Source: Mangrovactinospora gilvigrisea
GTDB lineage: Bacteria; Actinomycetota; Actinomycetes; Streptomycetales; Streptomycetaceae
Reading direction: 5' to 3'
Length of the DNA stretch: 39,204 bases
Assembly: GCF_001879105.1 (NCBI RefSeq)
Contig: NZ_MLCF01000053.1
Location: 1 to 39,204 of the forward strand
Part shown: positions 8,801-17,579 of the stretch, one piece after another
Layout of the letters: each line of letters begins with the position of its first letter
How positions within the stretch are numbered: position 1 is the stretch's first letter
The notes under the pieces: model-generated
Seen by the model: the letters and a program-made list of their open reading frames with translations, nothing else
Told to the model about the DNA's origin: nothing
Database searches by the model: none
Translations under genes and position numbers: made by a program

Positions 8801-8897
8801 CGGCGATCGCCGCGTGCGCGGCGGTGGCAGGTGCGACGAGGGTCGGCGCCAGGACGACGGCGAGGGCGAGCAGCCCGCTACGGACGCGACGGAACAC
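5820..8897 (-). CDS. Exported phosphodiester glycosidase (NAGPA domain) fused to a degenerate metallophosphoesterase domain
   Basis: About 1025 aa. GTG 8897 is chosen because GGGGG precedes it and it yields a clean signal peptide (basic FRRVRSG, hydrophobic core, APATAAHA cleavage region); a longer frame to 9008 is unlikely to be translated. Order: signal peptide 1-30; NAGPA-type domain to about residue 380 with the family motif LNLDGGGSSE; Ig-like/beta-rich region (about 400-600); a jelly-roll carbohydrate-binding-like region (about 600-735); and a calcineurin-like phosphoesterase fold from about residue 768. In the last domain the metal-ligand motifs are altered: DxH reads DAR, GNHE reads GAGE, the mid His motif reads ASSVPP, and GHxH reads GART; VDGDLL is retained. 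The NAGPA part may cleave sugar-phosphodiesters outside the cell. Divergent from the intact phosphoesterase gene at 9165. Confidence 0.83.
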   Translation of the reverse strand: MFRRVRSGLLALAVVLAPTLVAPATAAHAAIADGDGIETASRSRTLADGVDLTTFDRMESDKWVHAMALSVDLSGSARVDFMSSGKVSQRATVTDMVKAHDPGPGRRVVAGTNADFFDIDATGAPIGPGIDNGKLVQSPNPGNTVAAAFGTAAGGSGDPAGRIIDLYFDGTVTLPSGSHPLAAYNSSAVPADGIGLYTPQWGSADRALTVAGAAKVVEAVVADGHVVSVNDKAGSGQIPDGESVLLGRDAGADALAGLKPGDAVSTDYEPRTGDGSALPRTAVGGRGLVVVDGQPQNWEGKPNNAVAPRTSVGFSKDGLHMYLIVVDGRQVGLPGVTLTELGLMMKKLGAYNALNLDGGGSSEMVAALPGHTSTVVQNTPSDGSERQDADGLAITAPSGDGRLTGFDVATAADPAQAPTALPSHPDRVFPGLTRRLTATGYDADYGPAAAGSPAPHWRTSRASVGSVADDGVFRARSSGSVDAIASRGSASGRLPLHVLGGLQRLAPTASRVSLTDPSDTGSFGLTGRDANGDTAPIDPEDVRLSYDHSEFTVTPDESTGTFSVTSTSAAATGLITATAGGRSATVGASVGLVDHQVAGFDDASQWTFTSARATGSTAATPDGHTGTGLRLGYDFTQSTGTRAAYANPPQPIAVAGQPRAFTMWIDGDGKGAWPSLEFTDSTGASVVLRGPYVTWTGWKQVTFTVPAGSHYPLTVKRFYLVETSASNQYSGAVTLDDLDAQTPPDLTVPAPPAVHDPLLTTRRAVDGRQWRFAVLADARLTADDPNGAAAQRVRGILAKVRAAHPDLLLVDGDLLSRGTPADLAFAKQLLTDGLGNIPWTYLPGAGEVSGPGASLAAFSAVFGAVPRTQDHNGTRFVDLDTSGLSLRGGGGDGMAQMHLLRDQLDAAAKDPSVGSVVVASSVPPEALPDPREASLLQRWLAGFRAATGKGVLFVGARTGAFGATRVDGVPYLNAGAAGEDPAASSSDGYAGWSMVGADRVPAIQQQRTRQEPFLPGPDWVSATAG

Positions 8898-9080
8898 GGT
8901 GACCCCCAGGGACGGCTGCGGCAGGGCGGCACATGCGCGACGAGAGTCCCACCTGTGGCATGAGCGCACCAGAGGGCGCGCCCCAACTCGGGGTGAACGG
9001 CAGGCCACTGGCGGCCCGGTGGCCTGATCAGGGCCCGGATCCGCACGGGCGGTGACCGTTAACGCAGAGCTTATGGGGAC

Positions 9081-9102
9081 GTTGACGCAGCGTCACCGCG
9101 GA
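9081..9102. promoter_or_regulatory. Candidate PHO box between two divergent phosphoesterase genes
   Basis: Two adjacent 11-nt units, GTTGACGCAGC and GTCACCGCGGA, resemble the streptomycete PhoP direct-repeat unit (GTTCACC-like heptamer every 11 nt). A third GTTAACG heptamer lies 23 nt upstream (9058-9064). The 267-bp region separates genes for exported phosphodiesterase-type proteins, which are plausible phosphate-starvation targets. The match is imperfect and unscored. Confidence 0.35.
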
Positions 9103-9164
9103 CGGGCAGCTTCCCGCTGAGCCCACTGCCGTGGGAGCGCCGTGACCCCGAAGGGCCCGCCGCG

Positions 9165-11030
9165 ATGAGCGTCAGCAACGCCACCCCCCAAGCCGTGCCG
9201 GCAGCCGACAGCACCACCACCGGCACCGGCAGCACCACCCCCGGCTCGCCCCCGTCCCCGTCCCGCCCGAGCCGCCGCCTGCTGCTCGCCGCGGCGGCCG
9301 GCACCGCCTCCGCCGCCGCGCTGGCGGCGTGGCTGGTCACCGAGACCTCGCACCCGTCCACGGAGCGCCTGGAGCGCCGCTACTCCGCGCCCGCCGACCA
9401 GCTGGGCGGACGGCCCGTCGCCGACACCGCGGGCACCACCCTCGTCGCCACCGCCGTTCCCGATCCGGCCGCCGCCGGCCGCTACCGGCCGCTCGTCCCC
9501 GGGCCCGGCCTGCCGCTGGTCACCCGCACCGAGCTGGCGCCGCCTCCGAAGGCCGCGGCCCCGGCCACCGCGCTGGCGGCCTTCGTCCATCTGACGGACC
9601 TGCACATCGTGGACGTGCAGAGCCCGATGCGCACCGAGTGGATCGTCGTCGGCCAGGGCCTGGTCGGGCAGCGCCCGCAGGAGGCGCTCTCCGTCCAGTC
9701 GGCGGACGCGCTGATCCGCCGCATCAACGGGCTGCGCGGCGCCCCGCACACCGGGCTGCCGCTGGCCTGCGCCGTCACCACCGGCGACAACACCGACAAC
9801 CAGCAGCACAACGAGCTGCACTGGTTCCTGACGCTGATGAGCGGCGGGACCGTCGCCCCCAACTCGGGCGACCCGCACCGCTTCGAGGGCACCCAGAACA
9901 GCGGCCTGCCGATCTACTACAACCCGGACTCGCCGCTGCGGGACGTGCTCAAGCGGCGCGGCTTCCCCGAGCTTCCGGGGCTGCTGGACCGGGCGATCCG
10001 CCCGATCCGCGCGGCCGGGCTGCGCATCCCCTGGTACTCCACGCCCGGCAACCACGACAACTCGGTGACCGGCGCGATCGCCAACTCGGCGGCGCTGGAC
10101 CGGCTCTCCACCGGCTCGCTGAAGCGGATGACGGTGGACCCGTCGATCAGCGCGCGGATGCTGGGCGACGTCTCGGACAACCCGTCGCGGGCGGCGGCGA
10201 CGCTGGCCGCACTGCTGGACCCGCACGGCGGGTCGGCCGCGGACCGGCGCGGGCTGCGCACCGTCACCCCGGACGCGGCGCGCCGGCCCCTCTCGCAGCG
10301 CGACTACCTGGCGGCGCACCTCGACCCGCGCTACACCGGCGCGGGGCCGGTCGGGCACGGCTACGCGGCGGACGACCTGGCCGCGGGCCGCACCTACTAC
10401 ACCTTCACCGTCGCGCCGGGGGTGCTGGGGATCTCGCTGGACTCCACGAACGGGGCCGGCGGCATCGACGGGACCCTCGGCGACGCGCAGTTCGCCTGGC
10501 TGGAGCGGACGCTGACGGCGCACGCGGGCCGCTACTACGACTCCGGCGGGCGGGCGATGCGCGGGCGCGGGGACGACCCGGTGGTGCTGGTCTTCAGCCA
10601 CCACCAGAGCGGCGGCATCGACAACGACCGCCCGGACCCGCGCGGCGGCGCGGACGCCGGCGGCCACCACAGCGACGTCGAGCTGCGGGCGCTGCTGCAC
10701 CGGTTCCCGGGGGTGGCGGCGTGGGTCAACGGGCACGTCCACCGCAACACCATCACGCCGTGGCGGGGGCCCTCGCCGGACCGCTCCTTCTGGGAGATCA
10801 CCACGGCGGCGCACATCGACCACCCCACCCAAGCGCGGATCATCGAGGTCGCGGACCACGGCGAGGGGACGGTCTCGCTCTGGACCACCCTCATCGAGCC
10901 GGACGTGCGCGGCAGCCGACTCGCGGGCACCTTCCGCGACTTGGCCTACAACGACCCCAACGGCGCCCCGACCCGCCGCCTGGGCCGCCCCGAGGACGGC
11001 AACACCCGGCTCCTCGTACGCCGAGCCTGA
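9165..11030 (+). CDS. Exported calcineurin-like metallophosphoesterase (TIGR03767-like)
   Basis: 621 aa. The N-terminus has a twin-arginine-like signal, PSRPSRRLLLAAAAG, followed by a hydrophobic stretch to about residue 62. All dimetal motifs are present in order: LTDLHIVD, TTGDNTDN, TPGNHDNS, FSHHQSGG and NGHVHRN. A phosphomonoesterase or phosphodiesterase active outside the membrane is expected; the substrate is unknown. The active site is intact, in contrast with the divergent neighbour whose phosphoesterase domain has lost its ligands. ATG 9165 has only a weak GAAGGG upstream. It converges on cysM. Confidence 0.88.
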   Translation: MSVSNATPQAVPAADSTTTGTGSTTPGSPPSPSRPSRRLLLAAAAGTASAAALAAWLVTETSHPSTERLERRYSAPADQLGGRPVADTAGTTLVATAVPDPAAAGRYRPLVPGPGLPLVTRTELAPPPKAAAPATALAAFVHLTDLHIVDVQSPMRTEWIVVGQGLVGQRPQEALSVQSADALIRRINGLRGAPHTGLPLACAVTTGDNTDNQQHNELHWFLTLMSGGTVAPNSGDPHRFEGTQNSGLPIYYNPDSPLRDVLKRRGFPELPGLLDRAIRPIRAAGLRIPWYSTPGNHDNSVTGAIANSAALDRLSTGSLKRMTVDPSISARMLGDVSDNPSRAAATLAALLDPHGGSAADRRGLRTVTPDAARRPLSQRDYLAAHLDPRYTGAGPVGHGYAADDLAAGRTYYTFTVAPGVLGISLDSTNGAGGIDGTLGDAQFAWLERTLTAHAGRYYDSGGRAMRGRGDDPVVLVFSHHQSGGIDNDRPDPRGGADAGGHHSDVELRALLHRFPGVAAWVNGHVHRNTITPWRGPSPDRSFWEITTAAHIDHPTQARIIEVADHGEGTVSLWTTLIEPDVRGSRLAGTFRDLAYNDPNGAPTRRLGRPEDGNTRLLVRRA

Positions 11031-11116
11031 CCAACCGGCCCCCCTCGCCCGGTGAACCGAGGCGCGCCCCTCGCCCCGCACAGCCGCGCGGCCGGGACGC
11101 CGAGCCGAGCGACCCC

Positions 11117-11139
11117 CTCGCCCGGCGGAGCCGGGCGGG
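11117..11139. terminator. Hairpin between the convergent phosphoesterase gene and cysM
   Basis: GCCCGGC-GGA-GCCGGGC at 11120-11136, extended by C-G and one wobble pair to about 10 bp per arm. It lies in the 156-bp gap between two convergent genes, with no U-tract. A bidirectional terminator is the simplest reading; the loop of 3 nt is tight. Confidence 0.5.
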
Positions 11140-11186
11140 TGGGGTGCCGGGGCGGAGGGGCGGCGAACAGCGACCACCGCCGACCG

Positions 11187-12434
<1,248 letters not shown>

Positions 12435-12524
12435 TCAGGGATGAGGGAAGAAGACATGCGGAAGGGAGGCTGGGGAGCCCGGACGGGCCGAGAGGTACGG
12501 GCCGTAAGGGGGGGTCGCCGCCGT

Positions 12525-12632
12525 CAGCGACAACACATGGCACTGGCCAGGCGGCACAGATCGACGTGCAGCCTGGCGACCAGGAGCAGCCCCGGCGCGG
12601 GGCGCGTATCGCTCACCTTCGGGGAACGCATG
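12525..12632 (-). CDS. Cysteine-rich leader peptide upstream of cysO-cysM (35 codons)
   Basis: A 35-aa ORF: it begins MRSPKV, and its C-terminal part reads LHVDLCRLASAMCCR before TGA. This resembles the actinobacterial putative leader peptides that carry a His-Val-Asp-Leu-Cys/Arg core and end in Cys-Arg, found before sulfur-assimilation genes. Three Cys codons, two consecutive just before the stop, would stall ribosomes when Cys-tRNA is scarce. A TACGAT -10 hexamer ends 6 nt before the ATG, predicting a leaderless mRNA starting at the A. cysO starts 109 nt downstream. I see only a weak GC hairpin in that interval, so the readout (attenuation, structure switching or Rho) is not resolved. Confidence 0.78.
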
Positions 12633-12638
12633 GGCTCA

Positions 12639-12644
12639 TCGTAC
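12639..12644 (-). promoter_or_regulatory. -10 element of the cysO-cysM transcription unit
   Basis: TACGAT on the minus strand (TANNNT class), 6 nt before the leader-peptide ATG. It places a start site for cysO-cysM in the gap after mec, so this pair can be transcribed separately from mec. No convincing -35 is seen. Confidence 0.5.
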
Positions 12645-12674
12645 TGATTCCCACACCGAACTAAATCGTCCGTC

Positions 12675-13118
12675 TCACGCAGCGGACGGCTTTTTGGACA
12701 CCTCGACGATCCGGACCGGCTCCTCGGCGATGTCGCCGTCCACGATCCGGTAGGAGCGGAACTGCACGGGGCCGTCGCCGTTGCCGCAGTCCTTGGTGGA
12801 GACCAGGACGTAGTGCGCGTCCGGCTCGGAGGCGTAGCTCACATCGGTGCGCGAGGGGTACGCGTCGGTGGCGGTGTGCGAGTGGTAGATCACCACCGGC
12901 TCCTCGTCGCGGTCGTCCATCTCGCGGTAGAGCCGCAGTAGGTCCGCCGAGTCGAACTCGTAGAAGGTGGGCGAGCGCGCCGCGTTGAGCATGGGGATGA
13001 ACCGCTCGGGGCGGCCCGTGCCGGCCGGGCCGGCGATCACACCGCACGCCTCGTCCGGGTGGTCGCGGCGGGCGTGCTCGATGATCGCGTCGTGCAGGTC
13101 CCGGGAAATGGTCAGCAT
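12675..13118 (-). CDS. mec: JAMM/Mov34 metalloprotease, CysO-cysteine peptidase
   Basis: 147 aa from ATG 13118 (MLTISRDLHDAIIEHAR), which matches the family N-terminus; a longer frame from 13181 is unlikely. The JAMM zinc motif is complete: HSHTATDAYPSRTD, plus an upstream Glu in HPDEACGV. In mycobacteria Mec is Zn-dependent and releases cysteine from CysO-Cys, regenerating CysO. Because CysO here ends GG-Ser-Ala, Mec may also mature it. No Shine-Dalgarno is present, but TAACCT (13126-13131) ends 7 nt before the ATG, which suggests a leaderless message. Follows the DUF2017 gene by 130 nt. Confidence 0.93.
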   Translation of the reverse strand: MLTISRDLHDAIIEHARRDHPDEACGVIAGPAGTGRPERFIPMLNAARSPTFYEFDSADLLRLYREMDDRDEEPVVIYHSHTATDAYPSRTDVSYASEPDAHYVLVSTKDCGNGDGPVQFRSYRIVDGDIAEEPVRIVEVSKKPSAA

Positions 13119-13163
13119 GCGCGTCAGGTTAACGGCCCGCCAGGAGCCCACGCAGTGAACGCC

Positions 13164-13231
13164 GTCACCGCGGAGGGTCACCGAAGGGTGACGTTCCAGG
13201 CAGCGGGCGCGGGCCGTTCGGAAACGGTGAC
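13164..13231. promoter_or_regulatory. Cluster of four GTCACC/GGTGAC half-sites upstream of mec
   Basis: GTCACC occurs at 13164-13169 and 13177-13182, and its complement GGTGAC at 13187-13192 and 13226-13231, all inside 68 bp just before the mec promoter. The inner pair forms the palindrome GTCACC-GAAG-GGTGAC. The outer pair extends to a 9-bp inverted repeat, CCGTCACCG and CGGTGACGG. This looks like an operator array for a dimeric regulator; I cannot name the protein. Confidence 0.4.
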
Positions 13232-13248
13232 GGGCCTCACGTCGATCG

Positions 13249-13881
13249 CTAGCCCATCATGGCGCCGACGAGGGTCTCCTGGAGGCCGCCGAGCCACAGG
13301 TAGGCCATCATCAGCGGCTTGTCGGGATCGGTGTCGGGCATCCGGTAGGCGCGGTCGTCGTCCTCGCTGACGTCCAGGCGCGAACCCAGCGTCAGGCGCA
13401 GGTCGTTGAGGGTGCCGAGCCAGCGGCGGGAGTCGTCCTCGTCCAGCTCGACGATCGCGTGGCCGTTGCGCTTGGTGCGGGCGCCGTCGAGGGTGCGGAT
13501 CAGCGCCAGGGCGTCGTCGCGCTTGCGCTGGCGCAGGTCGGGCTCGGTGTACTTGCGGAACTCGGCGGCGCGGGCGGCGGTTTCGGAGTCGGAGTCGACG
13601 TCCTCGGCGCGGCCGGGCTCGCCGTAGGCGTCGGGGAACAGGCGCGCCAGCGCGGGATCGGTGGGGCGCTCGACGGGGCCGTCCGGGGTGTCCTGCATCT
13701 CCTGCATCAGCCGCTCGAACGGATCGTCGGACGGCGCCGCGCCGTCCTCCTCCGCGGGCCGCGACCCGGGCCCGATCAGCTCCATCAGCTGCACCGCGAG
13801 GCTGCGCAGGATGGACCGCTCCACCTCGTCCAGCTCAACGCGCGGCGCGCCACCCTTGCCCACCTCGAAGAATCCGGTCAT
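13249..13881 (-). CDS. DUF2017 family protein
   Basis: 210 aa from ATG 13881 (MTGFFEVGKGG). The family occurs mainly in actinobacteria and is nearly always next to clpS, where it is sometimes annotated as a transcriptional regulator without evidence. The protein is helical and rich in Asp/Glu/Arg, with a C-terminal segment YLWLGGLQETLV. No DNA-binding motif is obvious. A TACCCT hexamer (13889-13894) ends 7 nt before the ATG, consistent with its own leaderless promoter. A functional link with ClpS and Clp proteolysis is inferred from conserved adjacency only. Confidence 0.85.
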   Translation of the reverse strand: MTGFFEVGKGGAPRVELDEVERSILRSLAVQLMELIGPGSRPAEEDGAAPSDDPFERLMQEMQDTPDGPVERPTDPALARLFPDAYGEPGRAEDVDSDSETAARAAEFRKYTEPDLRQRKRDDALALIRTLDGARTKRNGHAIVELDEDDSRRWLGTLNDLRLTLGSRLDVSEDDDRAYRMPDTDPDKPLMMAYLWLGGLQETLVGAMMG

Positions 13882-13930
13882 CCGCACAAGGGTAGCCGTG
13901 CCGAAGGGCCGTCCCGGGCACGCCGCGTCC

Positions 13931-14480
13931 TTACGGGCGCCCGAGCTGAACCTCGACGCGGTGCCGCAGATAGGCGTCGGCGTGCCCGCGGGCGATCCGC
14001 GGACAGCGCCGCGCGGGCGGCCAGGTCCGGCTCGCGCACAAGCGGCCATGCCTCGTACCGCCTCGGCGGAAGCGGCAGGTCGGACCAGTCCCAGGCGCGG
14101 GCGGCCCCGGTCCGCTCCGGATCCGTCCCTTCGGCGAGCCTCTCCAGGAGGGCCCGCTTGACCCGCACGGCGCCGGCGAACGCCAGCGCGGGCGCGACGA
14201 GTTGCCGGTTGACACTGGGGTTCGGATCGAGCACGGCGGCACCGACCACCGCGTCGAGCGCGCCCTCCGGCAGCGCCCGCGGCTCGCGGACACAGGCGCC
14301 GGCAGCGGCGCGGGCGGAGTGCTCCCACTCGAACCACTCGTGGTCCGACGCCTCCGGGCCGAGCGGCTGCGGCGGGTCGCCGCCCAGCAGCCGCGCCGCG
14401 CCGACGACCCGCAGCCGGAACTCCGCGAGGCCCTCGGGGCCGGAGCCGGGCAGCGCCATCAACCCCTCGTCACCGCTCAT
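13931..14480 (-). pseudogene. Hypothetical gene with an apparent +1 frameshift
   Basis: The reading frame opens at ATG 14480 (MSGDEGLMALPG) and has normal high-GC third positions to about 14000. There the same frame turns into low-complexity Arg/Ala sequence with many A/T third positions and runs to 13878. Shifting by one base at about 13993-14001 restores high-GC codons and a sensible end, IARGHADAYLRHRVEVQLGRP, stopping at 13931. Removing one G from GCGGAT would give one continuous protein of about 182 aa. It is helical and HEAT-like in places (SVNRQLVAPALAFAGAVRVKRALLERLAEG); no family recognised. A sequencing or assembly error is as likely as a true mutation. It occupies the clpS-DUF2017 gap. 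Confidence 0.7.
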
Positions 14481-14528
14481 GGCCGACCAGTACGGCCGCC
14501 GGCGCCCGCAGACGAGAGGCCGTCAGTA

Positions 14529-14840
14529 CTACTTGTCGTGGCTGAGGGTGGCCCAGAGGCCGTAGCCGTGCATGGCCTGGACGTCGCGCTCCATCTCCTC
14601 GCGGGAGCCGGAGGAGACGACGGCGCGGCCCTTGCGGTGGACGTCCATCATCAGCTTCTCGGACTTCGCCTTCGAGTAGCCGAAGTACGTCTGGAAGACA
14701 TAGGTGACGTAGCTCATCAGGTTGACGGGGTCGTTGTGGACGATCGTCACCCAGGGGCGGTCCGGCTCCGTCACCTCGAAGGTCTCGGGAACGCCCTCGG
14801 TCTTCTCGATCTCCGCTGGTGCCACGCTCACGCCCCCCAT
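14529..14840 (-). CDS. clpS: ATP-dependent Clp protease adaptor ClpS
   Basis: 103 aa from ATG 14840; GTG codons at 14831 and 14825 are alternative starts. Family core residues are present: [28 protein letters not shown] and a region ending in GLWATL. ClpS docks on the ClpA/C N-domain and delivers N-degron substrates; the Asn-Asp pair in HNDPVN contributes to the binding pocket. The gene is divergent from pncB, with only 78 nt between the start codons, the same arrangement as in M. tuberculosis. Confidence 0.95.
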   Translation of the reverse strand: MGGVSVAPAEIEKTEGVPETFEVTEPDRPWVTIVHNDPVNLMSYVTYVFQTYFGYSKAKSEKLMMDVHRKGRAVVSSGSREEMERDVQAMHGYGLWATLSHDK

Positions 14841-14918
14841 CGTGCCATGGACGGCACCGACATCTCGGCAGGCGGGGAAATCGTCAGAGTGACGACAGCC
14901 GGAGGTACGATCGCAGCC

Positions 14919-16220
14919 ATGAACGCCTCCACGGCCCTCCTCACGGACCACTACGAGCTGACCATGGTCCAGGCCGCCCTCCGCAGCGGCGCCGCGCACC
15001 GCCGCTCCGTCTTCGAGGTCTTCGCCCGCCGCCTGCCGGACGGCCGCCGCTACGGCGTCGTCGCCGGCACCGGCCGGGTGCTGGACGCCGTGGAGGACTT
15101 CCGCTTCGGACCCGCGGAGTTGGACTTCCTCGCCGACAACCGCGTCGTCGACGAGCCCACCCTGCAATGGCTCGCCGACTACCGCTTCACCGGCAGCATC
15201 ACCGGCTACGGCGAGGGCGAGACCTACTTCCCCGGCTCGCCGATCCTCACCGTGGAGGGCACCTTCGCGGAGGCCGTCGTCCTGGAGACGGTGCTGCTGT
15301 CGATCCTCAACCACGACTCGGCGATCGCCGCCGCCGCGTCCCGGATGACCGCCGCCGCCGGCACCCGCCCGCTCGCCGAGATGGGCTCGCGCCGCACCCA
15401 CGAGGAGGCCGCCGTCGCCTCCGCCCGCGCCGCGTTCATCGCCGGCTTCTCCCGCACCAGCAACCTCGCCGCCGGCCACCGCTACGCCATCCCCACCATG
15501 GGCACCAGCGCCCACTCCTTCACCCTGGTGCACGACACCGAGAAGGACGCCTTCACCGTCCAGGTGGACGCCCTCGGCCGCGGCACCACCCTCCTGGTGG
15601 ACACCTACGACCTGACGGAGGCCGTCCGCACCGCCGTCGAGGTGGCCGGCCCCGAGCTGGGCGCCGTCCGCATCGACTCCGGCGACCTGCTGCTCCTCGC
15701 CCACCGGGTGCGCCGCCAACTGGACGAGCTGGGCGCCGAGAAGACCCGCATCACCGTCACCTCCGACCTCGACGAGTACGCCATCGCCGCGCTCGCCGCC
15801 TCTCCCGTGGACGGCTACGGCGTCGGCACCTCCCTCGTCACCGGCAGCGGCCACCCCACCTGCTCGATGGTCTACAAGCTGGTGGCCCGAGAGGGTCGCG
15901 GCGCCGCGCCCGGCGACCCCCTCGTGCCGGTCGCCAAGCGCTCCAAGAACAAGCCGAGCCGGGGCGGCCGCAAGTGGGCGGCCCGCCGCCTGGACGCCGA
16001 GGGCGTCGCCGAGGCCGAGGTGGTGGGCCTGGGGGCGGAGCCGCCGGCCGACTTCCCCGGCCGCCGCCTGACGGTCCCTCTGGTGACGGACGGCGAGATC
16101 GTCGGCCGCGAGCCGCTGACGGCCGCGCAGCAGCGCCACGCCGCCTCCCGCGCGGAGCTGCCGATGTCGGCGACCCAGCTCTCCTCCGGCGAGCCGGTGA
16201 TCCCCACCGAGACGGTGTGA
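14919..16220 (+). CDS. pncB: Nicotinate phosphoribosyltransferase
   Basis: 433 aa from ATG 14919 ([16 protein letters not shown]). Typical motifs include [28 protein letters not shown] (phosphorylated-His region) and RIDSGDL. It converts nicotinate and PRPP to nicotinate mononucleotide in NAD salvage. GGAGG is 13 nt from the ATG, rather far, whereas TACGAT (14906-14911) ends 7 nt before it, so a leaderless start is plausible. The nicotinamidase gene follows 44 nt downstream, so the pair would turn nicotinamide into NaMN. Confidence 0.96.
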   Translation: MNASTALLTDHYELTMVQAALRSGAAHRRSVFEVFARRLPDGRRYGVVAGTGRVLDAVEDFRFGPAELDFLADNRVVDEPTLQWLADYRFTGSITGYGEGETYFPGSPILTVEGTFAEAVVLETVLLSILNHDSAIAAAASRMTAAAGTRPLAEMGSRRTHEEAAVASARAAFIAGFSRTSNLAAGHRYAIPTMGTSAHSFTLVHDTEKDAFTVQVDALGRGTTLLVDTYDLTEAVRTAVEVAGPELGAVRIDSGDLLLLAHRVRRQLDELGAEKTRITVTSDLDEYAIAALAASPVDGYGVGTSLVTGSGHPTCSMVYKLVAREGRGAAPGDPLVPVAKRSKNKPSRGGRKWAARRLDAEGVAEAEVVGLGAEPPADFPGRRLTVPLVTDGEIVGREPLTAAQQRHAASRAELPMSATQLSSGEPVIPTETV

Positions 16221-16264
16221 ACGCGCGGCACACCGCCGCCCGGGGGCGGCAGTAACGTAGAGGA

Positions 16265-16855
16265 ATGCGGAGAGCCCTGATCGTCGTCGACGTCCAGAAC
16301 GACTTCTGCGAGGGCGGCTCCCTGGCCGTCCAAGGCGGGACCGACGTCGCCGCCGGCGTCACCGACCTCGTCGCCGACCGCGACTGCGGGTACGACCACA
16401 TCGTCGCCACCCGCGACTACCACATCGACCCCGGCGACCACTTCGCCGCCGAGCCCGACTACCGGCACTCCTGGCCGGCGCACTGCGTCGCCGGCAGCGA
16501 GGGCTCCGGCTTCCACCCGGCGTTCGCCCCGTCGGTGACGTCCGGCGCCGTGGAGGCCGTCTTCGACAAGGGCGCGCACGCCGCCGCCTACAGCGGCTTC
16601 GAGGGCGCCGACGAGAACGGCGTGGGCCTCGCCGCCTGGCTGCGCGAGCGCGAGGTGACGGAGGTCGACGTGGTCGGCATCGCCACCGACCACTGCGTCC
16701 GGGCCACCGCTCTGGACGCCGCGGCCGAGGGGTTCGGCACCCGGGTGCTGCTGGAGCTGACGGCGGGTGTGGCGCAGGAGACCACCGGTGCCGCCGTGAC
16801 GGAACTGGAGGCGGCGGGCGTCCGCCTGGTGGGCAAGCCGATCGTCCGCCCCTGA
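16265..16855 (+). CDS. pncA: Nicotinamidase (isochorismatase superfamily)
   Basis: 196 aa. The catalytic triad is visible: Asp in [11 protein letters not shown], Lys in FDKGAHA, and Cys in [11 protein letters not shown]. Metal ligands lie in [12 protein letters not shown]. It hydrolyses nicotinamide to nicotinate for the preceding PncB. TAACGT (16253-16258) ends exactly 6 nt before the ATG, so the gene may also have its own leaderless promoter inside the 44-nt gap; an AGAGGA purine run also sits directly upstream. Confidence 0.94.
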   Translation: MRRALIVVDVQNDFCEGGSLAVQGGTDVAAGVTDLVADRDCGYDHIVATRDYHIDPGDHFAAEPDYRHSWPAHCVAGSEGSGFHPAFAPSVTSGAVEAVFDKGAHAAAYSGFEGADENGVGLAAWLREREVTEVDVVGIATDHCVRATALDAAAEGFGTRVLLELTAGVAQETTGAAVTELEAAGVRLVGKPIVRP

Positions 16856-17238
16856 CGGACCGTCAGCCTGAGGCGGGCCTCCGCACCCGCTCCCAACTGG
16901 GCTTTCGACGCCTTGCGTTCGGATCGGCGCCGTCCGCTGTCCGCTCTGTGGGCAAGGTCTCAGCATTCCCGTTCGGAATTGACGCGATGTCATCCACGCA
17001 TCGTCAGATCACGTTTCTGCTGGATATGACGGTGGCGTGCCGCCGTGCGCCCCCTGGTGCGCCCTGTGTGACTGCCGTGCACGATCGTGAGCGCTTCCAG
17101 CGGGGTAAGCACTGCCTTAGAGTCGATTGCGGGGCGCTTGCGGCAACGAGCGCCCCCGATCGTGCGATCCGGCAACCTCGTCAGACAACCCCTTTGTTCG
17201 CAACCCCGCGACCCGTAGGAAACCAGGAGGGCAACCCC
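16856..17238. other. 383-bp intergenic region, no gene recognised
   Basis: A 6-bp hairpin CTGACG-GAC-CGTCAG overlaps the pncA stop and could be a weak terminator. The octamer CGATCGTG occurs twice (17082-17089 and 17157-17164), the first inside the palindrome CACGATCGTG, and might be an operator for the downstream membrane-protein gene. Frames open in this stretch lack coding-type third-position bias. I see no RNA gene. Confidence 0.4.
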
Positions 17239-17526
17239 ATGCCTCGCCTGACAGCCGCTCAACTGACGTATGGGACGATCACCGTGGTTGTGGCGACCAC
17301 GCTGCTGCTCGTCGCTTCCGGGGCGGGCAGCCTGCTCGCCGTCTTCGGGCTCACCTTGGTGGGCCTGGCACTGGGCGCCGCCGTGGCGTTCGGCGTGCGC
17401 CGCACCCAGACGAGTGCGGCCCAGCGCGCCGGCCGGTCGGTGACATCGACGTCATACCCCGTCACCGTGGTCCCCGAGGGCCGCACGGCGGGACGCGTCC
17501 GCGAGAGCACCCTCTCGCACCGCTGA
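17239..17526 (+). CDS. Small two-TM membrane protein, unknown function
   Basis: 95 aa with a strong AGGAGG 8 nt before ATG 17239. Two adjacent hydrophobic segments (about residues 10-28 and 30-50: GTITVVVATTLLLVASG and LLAVFGLTLVGLALGAAVAF) form a hairpin, followed by a basic soluble tail RRTQTSAAQRAG. There is no signal cleavage site. It converges on the first RDD gene. No family recognised. Confidence 0.75.
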   Translation: MPRLTAAQLTYGTITVVVATTLLLVASGAGSLLAVFGLTLVGLALGAAVAFGVRRTQTSAAQRAGRSVTSTSYPVTVVPEGRTAGRVRESTLSHR

Positions 17527-17579
17527 CTCCGTGGCGAACCGGTTCTTCTACCTCTGACCAATCCGACCGTTCAGCGCGT

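Noticed and set aside
8898..9008. Upstream extension of the NAGPA protein to 9008
   Set aside because: It would put 37 residues before an obvious signal peptide; the GTG at 8897 behind GGGGG is better.
17082..17189. Possible tRNA or small RNA in the gap after pncA
   Set aside because: No cloverleaf, T-arm or acceptor complementarity could be built; only repeated CGATCGTG motifs are evident.
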